Under the pieces are notes generated by a model. It made no database searches and had not been told where the DNA came from. It was given only the letters and a program-made list of their open reading frames with translations. A stretch of 64,000 nt of DNA from Valencia hispanica (taxonomy: Eukaryota; Chordata; Actinopteri; Cyprinodontiformes; Valenciidae). Shown here piece after piece: positions 57,633-64,000 of the stretch; within the stretch, counting starts at the first letter, position 1; every line of letters starts with the position of its first letter. Location of the stretch: positions 37,974,798 through 38,038,797 of the forward strand of contig OY747705.1 in the NCBI GenBank assembly GCA_963556495.2, given 5' to 3'. The position numbers and the translations under genes were made by a program.

Positions 57633-57950
57633 AGCCGCAATGAAGCTAAGATAACTGAGCTAGCGAGACCTTACCACCCCAAGAAAAGCTGTGTTAAACA
57701 CAAGGAGTTTCCAAAACGTAAAGTATACCACCACAAAACGTGTGTTTTAGTGTGCTTGTGTGTTAAAATAACTTAGAAAGGCCTCAGCACAGAGAAAATA
57801 AGATCAATTCAAGAGAGTATGAACACCAAACAGCTTACAGGGAGCACAACGGTGACAACAGGAAATGACGCAATACGGCTTACCCCCGTCGAATGAGCAC
57901 CTTACAGAAAGGCAACAACACCGTCACCAGGGACTTTCCTTTTTGACAAA
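57633..57950 (-). mobile_element. L2 5' UTR
   Basis: Sequence upstream of ORF1 on the minus strand, with no coding content. The boundary with the next, plus-strand L2 tail is near 57950 and approximate. Confidence 0.5.
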
Positions 57951-58662
57951 GCTTATAGTTAGAGTGGCTTAGGTTATCCTGAGCAATCTCTGTAGTTATG
58001 CTGCTATAGGCTTAAACTGCTGGAGGACAGACTGACCAATTTTCTTCTCTCTGCTACTTCCTTTTCTACTACTACTCTCCAGTTGTATTACAGTACATTC
58101 TGTTATTTCGACTGTTAACTTTGTTTTCTCTCAGTGTTTTTCTCTCCATAGAAGATATACCTGGTCTGGTATCCTGCTTGGCTGCAATGCCCTGTTGGAC
58201 GGGGGGCATCGACTGGGATGATCCTCCCAGTGGCTGAACATCCACTGTGTCCTGTTATCAACTTTTTACTTTCTGTAACATAGAAAGTACTCTTATATCG
58301 GATCTTCTGTTCCTTCTGTATCTCTGCTCTGTCTTCTCAAACCCCCAGACGGTCGTGGCAGATGGCCGCTCCTACTGAGCCTGGTTCTGTTGGAGGTTTC
58401 TTCCTGTTAAAGGGGAGTTTTTCCTCTCCACCGTTACTACTTGCTTGCTCAGTATGAGGGATTGCTGAAGGATTGCTGTGGTTGGAAAGTCTGCCCAACC
58501 TCATGCCAATGACTGACGCAATCTGCTGGAATTCCTTAAATAGGAAACTTTTTAACTGATTGGAATGTTTGTATAAATGTGTTGAAATGAGTTCTTCAGT
58601 GCCTTGAGATGACATCTGTTGTGAATTGGCGCTATTTAAATAAACTGAATTGAATTGAATTA
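57951..58662 (+). mobile_element. L2-clade LINE 3' end (plus strand)
   Basis: Most complete L2 3' UTR in the window. It has tatgctgctataggcttaaa, ctggaggacagactgacc, the ggaggtttcttcctgttaaa block, cagtatgagggattgctgaa and a terminal gaattgaattgaatt repeat. It shares these in order with 3267-3667 (inverted), 10575-10836, 31851-32400 (inverted) and 63660-64000. It lies head-on against the L2 5' UTR to its left. Confidence 0.9.
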
Positions 58663-60355
58663 TTTTATATTGTGGTTTCTCAAAGGGTGACATTAAGACT
58701 GTGTTGAAATGTTCTTGTAAGTCGAGAAGCGACAAGAGTTTTGTTCAGATTTGATCATTTACCAAAACAATTAGGTTAATGTAAATTGACTTATAATGGT
58801 AAAGGATGTTAAGGATGTACCACCTTTGTCTATGATGATTTTCTTTTTAAATGTATATATTTTCTAAGCTATTTTTAACAGCAATAATCTATTGCATGAC
58901 TTAAAATGTGGGCACGAAATGTCGTCTAGATGGTGGAGAAACTCATTTCCACAGGAAAACTTGACCCATTACAACAGATGGATATTCTACAGTGCTCAGC
59001 AAAGAGTGCTGTAAGACTCTGCTCTGGATGATCTAAAGAGAAAAATACAAGAAAAGTACATTTGCCTACGGCAAAGTTAGAGAGGGCTGGTTCGGAACCA
59101 TATATAGCTTTCCATGGCTGATGGATCTCAACTACTTGAAAGCTAACTTAATGTTACCAAGACAGTAACTTCTACACCTAAACCTAGGTTACTTTCCAGA
59201 ATTTTCTGTTATGAACCTTAAGGTTAAAGTTCCAGAACTTGAACAGACCTTTTGAGAACCCTCCAAGTTACTGGCACATACAGTAACTTAAAGGGTGTTT
59301 CCGAGAACTCACAGCTTACCGCCTGAAACATACAGGTTATACTTCATTGGAGCTTTTAGGTTACTTTCCAGAATATGCTGAGCTCTTTCTAGAGCCTACA
59401 GGCCACTTACACAGAACCTACTGTTTACTGTTCTAAGTGTTACAGCCTGTTTTCCTACAACAGGATGTGTCAAAGGATTAAAAGATTCTGGAGCTATAGG
59501 TCACTTTTAAGACACACTATCAAATACTTATTTTCTCCACTGCATGTGAATGTTTTGACACACAATAACTGCCGAGAGTGGGTAAAGTAACTGAACGGAA
59601 CCCACATAATCAGTGCATACAGTTCAAGATATAGGTTCATGAGGGTACAATTCAGGACATGGTCCATTATAGATTAACTTAATGGAGCCTCACAAACTGC
59701 AATAGATGGAAAATGCACATTACACCAGCCTTCATGGTTAACTGATACCTAAATGAGCTTTAGCTTGGCAAACAACATCCTGCTCAAAATCTCCTAACTT
59801 TATTATTAGTAAAAAGTTTCAGAGTAAAATAAATCAAGACTAGGTATACAAGAGAGAGCAAAAAAGAGTAAAGTGGTTGCTTGAAAGAAACCTATGCAGG
59901 AAAACCAATGCTGTTCTCTTTTTATCTAAGGTAGGACAAGCTTTAGCACAGCTGATCAAAGTTTATACTGCTGATACATTTTACAGATCCTTTCCCACAC
60001 CCAACCATGATTAGCTTAAATATTTAAAGGAAAGTACTGTGTCACGCATGTACATGTTACTTTTATAGAAATACACGCATATTGAAACAACCTTTCCACT
60101 ATTTACAAAAAGTACTTGACTGTGTCTTCCTATTTGTTACATAACCAATCTGTGCATTGGTTATAGAATAACTTTAAAGAAAACCTCCCCAGAAGGCTAT
60201 GTCTGCAAGCACTATAGAAAGTTAAAAATACACAAAAATGAATATGGACATTTGCATTAACAGATTTGCCCTCTGAAACCATGAGATAAATTGTAAAAGT
60301 TTAGAAAATAAAAATTATGCAACGAGTCAAACAAGCAGACCGTTGCAGGAGGCAA

Positions 60356-60410
60356 CGTGTGTGCGTGTGCGCGTGTGTGTGTGCGTGTGTGTGTGCGTGC
60401 GCGTGTGTGT
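60356..60410. repeat. GT/GC alternating microsatellite
   Basis: About 55 bp of tg/cg alternation. Alternating purine-pyrimidine DNA of this kind can adopt Z-form. Its reading frame gives a spurious V/R/C-rich peptide. Confidence 0.9.
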
Positions 60411-60841
60411 TTGGACTAAGTTAAATCCTCCCTTTCAATCAAGACCAACTTTAATGAACTGTCTTTGTGCATCACTTTCATTAGCACATTTACTCAATCA
60501 ATACCCACTGTGTATTCAAGCAATTCAATGAAAAGCATAATGTGACGTTTGGACTTAGTGGGGAGGTTGCCTGTTTGTATGGATGCATGTTTGTTTTGTG
60601 CACACATATTCACACATGCATTGTGTTTATGTGATTTCACATTTACCAGCATGTAAATGGTACATAAGAGTGAATTTGGCACACTGATGTTGCATAAAGT
60701 ATGTGTGCAGTTGCATTAAACCTTCAAGACGTACTGGGATGCCACCACAATTAACTTATCATTCCAGTTCAGGCTAAACCGTCAATAGCGATCTACATCA
60801 CATAGTCTCTATTCTCCCTACTCCTTTTCTTTCATGCAGCA

Positions 60842-60970
60842 GTTTGGCCGCAGAATGCACTGATTAGCCCCCCCGACCATTTAATTAATTAGGCTCGGCA
60901 CTTAATTATGACAAACTGCATTACTGCTGCGGCACGCCGGGTCTCAGGCAGGTTATGTTCGGTAACAATT
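60842..60970. promoter_or_regulatory. Candidate conserved non-coding element
   Basis: Contains ccatttaattaattaggctc and cacttaattatgacaaactg, with several TAAT cores within 50 bp and no low-complexity sequence. This is typical of vertebrate developmental enhancers bound by homeodomain proteins. It is inference from composition only; conservation was not tested. Confidence 0.3.
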
Positions 60971-63659
60971 TGATTTGAGTGAAAATGGGGAGCACTGATG
61001 GAGGAGGGGGGGTTTATTGAGCAGAAAGAGACATATGATGAGATTAACAATAATCAGAGCAGCGGGAATAGCCCATGACCAGTTGGGGAGCGGCGAGCGA
61101 GGCCAAGAGGGTGAATGAAGGACTGAGATGGATCAAATTAGGTTTTTCTCTTCTCATTAGGATCTGGAGAGCAAAGTGATGCTGAGGGAATCTGTATGTG
61201 TCTGTGTGGTCGCTTGGATGGGAATATATTAAGCTCAAAGCGTCTGTATATTTTTACTGAAGTGGAGATAATCTAATCTATATTGTTCCACAATGCACTA
61301 TGTTGGTATGGCAATGAAATAGATCAACTTATTCAGCAGATTTTAATTAAACAAAAACGAAATTGGCTTTAATTTAACATACTTTAACTCTTAAAGCACA
61401 AATGTAATAGTTTAATAGTGATTACTGCCAACTGGGCTGGATATATAAAAAAAAAATGATATTGTAACCTTTATCCTAATCAACAAGGTAATGTCTGTTT
61501 AAAAAAATATGCTGTAAAAACCACCAGTACTTTGTTTCCAACTGCAGAAAAAAAAATATCTGCTTCAAGTCCAACTTTGATCCAATAAAAATTCAGCTCA
61601 GTAACCCAGTAATAGAAGACAACTTTTAGTCAAATTTCGGGTCTTCTTGGATGAAAATTAAATGAAAGATATCCAGGAGTCACTAAAAAGTGACTGACAA
61701 TATTTTTCATTTAATTCTAAAGTTCTGCTTCTATTAAAATAATTAAATGTTTTCACACCAGATGCAGATGCTTGAAATAAGAAGCATATACATCTGGATT
61801 GTATTGGTTATACCCATTTTAAAATTGCCACACCCACCACTGTGCTGCAGTGACACCTTAGACGAAGATCAAGGTTTTCCTGATGGGAGTAAGCTCTTCT
61901 CATTTGCTGCATTTAGGTATTGGAGCTTTGTTCATCTTTATACATCTACCTGAAAACCTAGTTCAAGTACCATCCTTTTCCGGTCTCACTTCCCATATGG
62001 CATTCAATACATATTGACCTACATAATATTTCTGTTGGTAAAGCCAGCCTTTAGAAGACAACCTACTTTAAATGTTTTCTTTACCTTTCCAGGATACAGA
62101 ACTATCCGTCTCTTGCATTATTGTTGAAAAATTCACAAAAGAAAGAGAAAGATATACTAAAATAAAATCAAGCACTCATAGAAACACACTGGATCAAACT
62201 CATCATCTCTAGTCGAAAAGGGTTTCTGAATTAAAACCTGAGAGTTTGGGCTTTTTGTGGTAAAAATGGCACTAACTCTGAGGCTTTAGAGAAAAACACT
62301 AAATGGGGAGTACTGTATGACCTCTTACCATTGTAGCAGTATTGTTGTATAGATTGCAGGATACATGGAATATTTTAATTACCTGGTTTGCACTCTTCTT
62401 TTTTGACATCTCACTGACATAGCACTAACATTATTTGTTTGATACAATGTGCCTAAGTGATACTGTTGAGGCTCAATCTGTTTATAGAGCTGCATATTAT
62501 AGGATCACAAATGTTGTACTATTTTCATTGTTATGATTTCCAGGAATGCTTCTAAACTTTAAATTTTTCTCACAAAACATGTTTATTGTAAAGCTTTAAG
62601 AAGATGTTCAGTGGGAGTTTTAAAAGGATAAAGTCTCATTCAGATACACCAATGTCCTGCGCTGTTTACCCTGCAGCAACACCACAATATGATAATGCCC
62701 AAGTGAATAGTGGGAGAAATGGGTTTGGTAAAATGATGAATTATGATAAATGAGGCCATAGAATAGGCATGAAGGAGTGGAAATCACCCCTCTAATGCAC
62801 CGTGGTGTTGGTGTGCATGTGTGTTCTGGTGAGCCAAACCGCTAAAGATCACAGAGCAGGACCGGTGACAAAAAGACTGGATAGAGAGTGAGGGTTGTGC
62901 CTGCAGGGAGGCCTTGTTGGACAGAATAAGAGAGGGATGGATGGAGGAGAGGGATGAAAAGCCAGTCTGCCAGACACATATATTAACCCAGGTCTCCCCC
63001 TCAACACCAAGCCACTAATCCCTTCACCTCAGTGATTTAACATAGCAGGAGCTCTTAACATGGAGACCATATTAGCTTGATGCAGCCAAAGAGCAGTATT
63101 GCCTCTACAAAGCTTCACCAGCATGGAAGTATTCTGCACTTTGCACAACTTACAAAAGGAGACAACTCAAGAAACAACAAAAATCACTCAGGCTTTGTGC
63201 AGTAACTAAAACTTGCTCTATGGTCAAAGGGAATAAAGATATTAAACCCTCTCCTGGAGTCGCTACTGCAATAAACAACAAATCGATCAATCCCATTGGA
63301 CACGCTGGTGGTTGAGCTTACGCTTCATGTCCCCATCGACCGACTCGCACCACACACAGAGATCATGTAGGCCACTACTCTCAGTCTGTGTGTGTGATCA
63401 GGAGTTTCTCACAACTGTATAGTTGTGATGCTACAGGTATGTAAGAAAATAAATCAGTGATGGTTGTTTACAGGAACCAACAAACAATACCAGTTGTACT
63501 GGTGCAATGCAAAAATGTTGATGGATTTATAAAGGAAGAGGACTACCTCAAAATGCTTCAGCTTGATCTCAACTCAACAGCTACATTTTTGAAATGTGGA
63601 CACATTTAAGTTTTCCCAAAGGATGATTTTTCCCAAACAGCCATCCAAACTGGTTTTAG

Positions 63660-64000
63660 AAAGGATAAAGTTATGCTGCGATAGGCTCAGACTGCTGGAG
63701 GACAGACTGACCACTTTTCTTCACTCTGCTACTTTCTTTTCTACTACTCTCCAGTTGCATTATATCCTCATATTTCGACTGTTAACTTTGTTTTCTCTTA
63801 GTGTTTTTTTCTCCATGGAAAGTACACCTGGTCTGGTGTCCTGCTTAGCTACAATGCCATTTGGACAGGGGGCATCGACTGGGATGATGGTCTCGGTGGC
63901 TGAACATCCCCTGTCTCCTGTTATCAACTTTTCACTTTCTGTAACATAGAAAGTACTCTTATATCAGATCTTCTGTTCTTTCCCTGTCTCTGCTCTGTGT
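63660..64000 (+). mobile_element. L2-clade LINE 3' end, running off the window
   Basis: Matches the left half of 57951-58662: gttatgctgcgataggctca, ctggaggacagactgacc, gacaggggg-type segment and gaaagtactcttatatcaga. The terminal tail lies beyond the window edge. Local open frames are shadows of this UTR. Confidence 0.88.

Larger units (their letters stand above)
58663..63659. other. Large non-coding stretch, no gene supported
   Basis: 5 kb of largely unique sequence. 59100-59460 contains several repeats of a loose phrase such as aggttactttccagaa (59185 and 59359), perhaps an old tandem array. A GT microsatellite is at 60356-60410. 60835-60990 has strong TAATTA-type motifs. No open frame with a domain was found. 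Confidence 0.5.

Noticed and set aside
60343..60531. Open frame over the GT microsatellite
   Set aside because: The peptide is a direct reading of the dinucleotide repeat.
1..64000. CRISPR arrays, bacterial operons, ribosome binding sites
   Set aside because: All direct repeats found are microsatellites, LTRs or target duplications; gene content and repeat families are vertebrate. No bacterial features are present.
1..64000. tRNA or rRNA genes
   Set aside because: No cloverleaf with A and B boxes was seen. The only tRNA-like match is the 18-nt ERV primer site.

Overview
This window looks like teleost fish DNA, most likely from a percomorph-type genome. The evidence is AT-rich non-coding sequence with many microsatellites and the repeat set typical of bony fishes: L2-clade LINEs whose ORF1 carries an SGNH esterase, Tx1/L1-type LINEs, Tc1/mariner relics, hAT and other MITEs with terminal inverted repeats, solo LTRs, and one nearly complete endogenous retrovirus (ERV). 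I could not support any host protein-coding exon, tRNA, rRNA or CRISPR array. The window is best read as a gene desert or a very large intron. The species cannot be told from the sequence.

Layout. 1-9.4 kb: mostly unique sequence with two Tc1-like relics (2.2-2.9 and 6.2-7.5 kb), an L2 tail (3.3-3.7 kb) and a TIR element holding a solo LTR (7.9-8.9 kb). 9.4-12.8 kb: a decayed LINE split by a 680-bp insertion and by an L2 tail, then a solo LTR that itself contains another solo LTR. 14-18 kb: a Tc1 relic with telomere-like repeats and two MITEs. 18-22.8 kb: an L2 element with ORF1 and ORF2 remains on the minus strand, followed by an L1 3' end inside a hAT-like relic. 23.6-26.3 kb: a hAT MITE with an exact 8-bp target duplication, then two related MITEs back to back forming a long palindrome. 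26.3-31.8 kb: no genes. 31.8-35.6 kb: another L2, interrupted by a 1.35-kb L1 3' end. 36-41.8 kb: unique sequence, microsatellites and LINE debris.

41.8-57.9 kb is the centrepiece, a three-level nest. An L2 (minus) was interrupted in ORF1 by a 5'-truncated L1 (plus). That L1 was interrupted in its endonuclease domain by an ERV (minus) with two 562-bp LTRs that read as identical and a 4-bp TTAG target duplication. The ERV keeps gag, protease, RT and part of RNase H, an 18-nt primer site matching tRNA-Ala, a polypurine tract and the C-terminus of Env TM. Integrase and most of env are gone. From 58 kb to the end there are two L2 tails around 5 kb of unique sequence, part of which resembles conserved regulatory DNA.

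The most interesting candidate biology is in the ERV pol gene. Between protease and RT lies an extra segment of roughly 110 residues with two H-x-(T/S) motifs spaced as in 2H phosphoesterases. Gag and Pro-Pol share one frame, separated by a single UGA. Both calls come from reading the sequence only; no searches were run.
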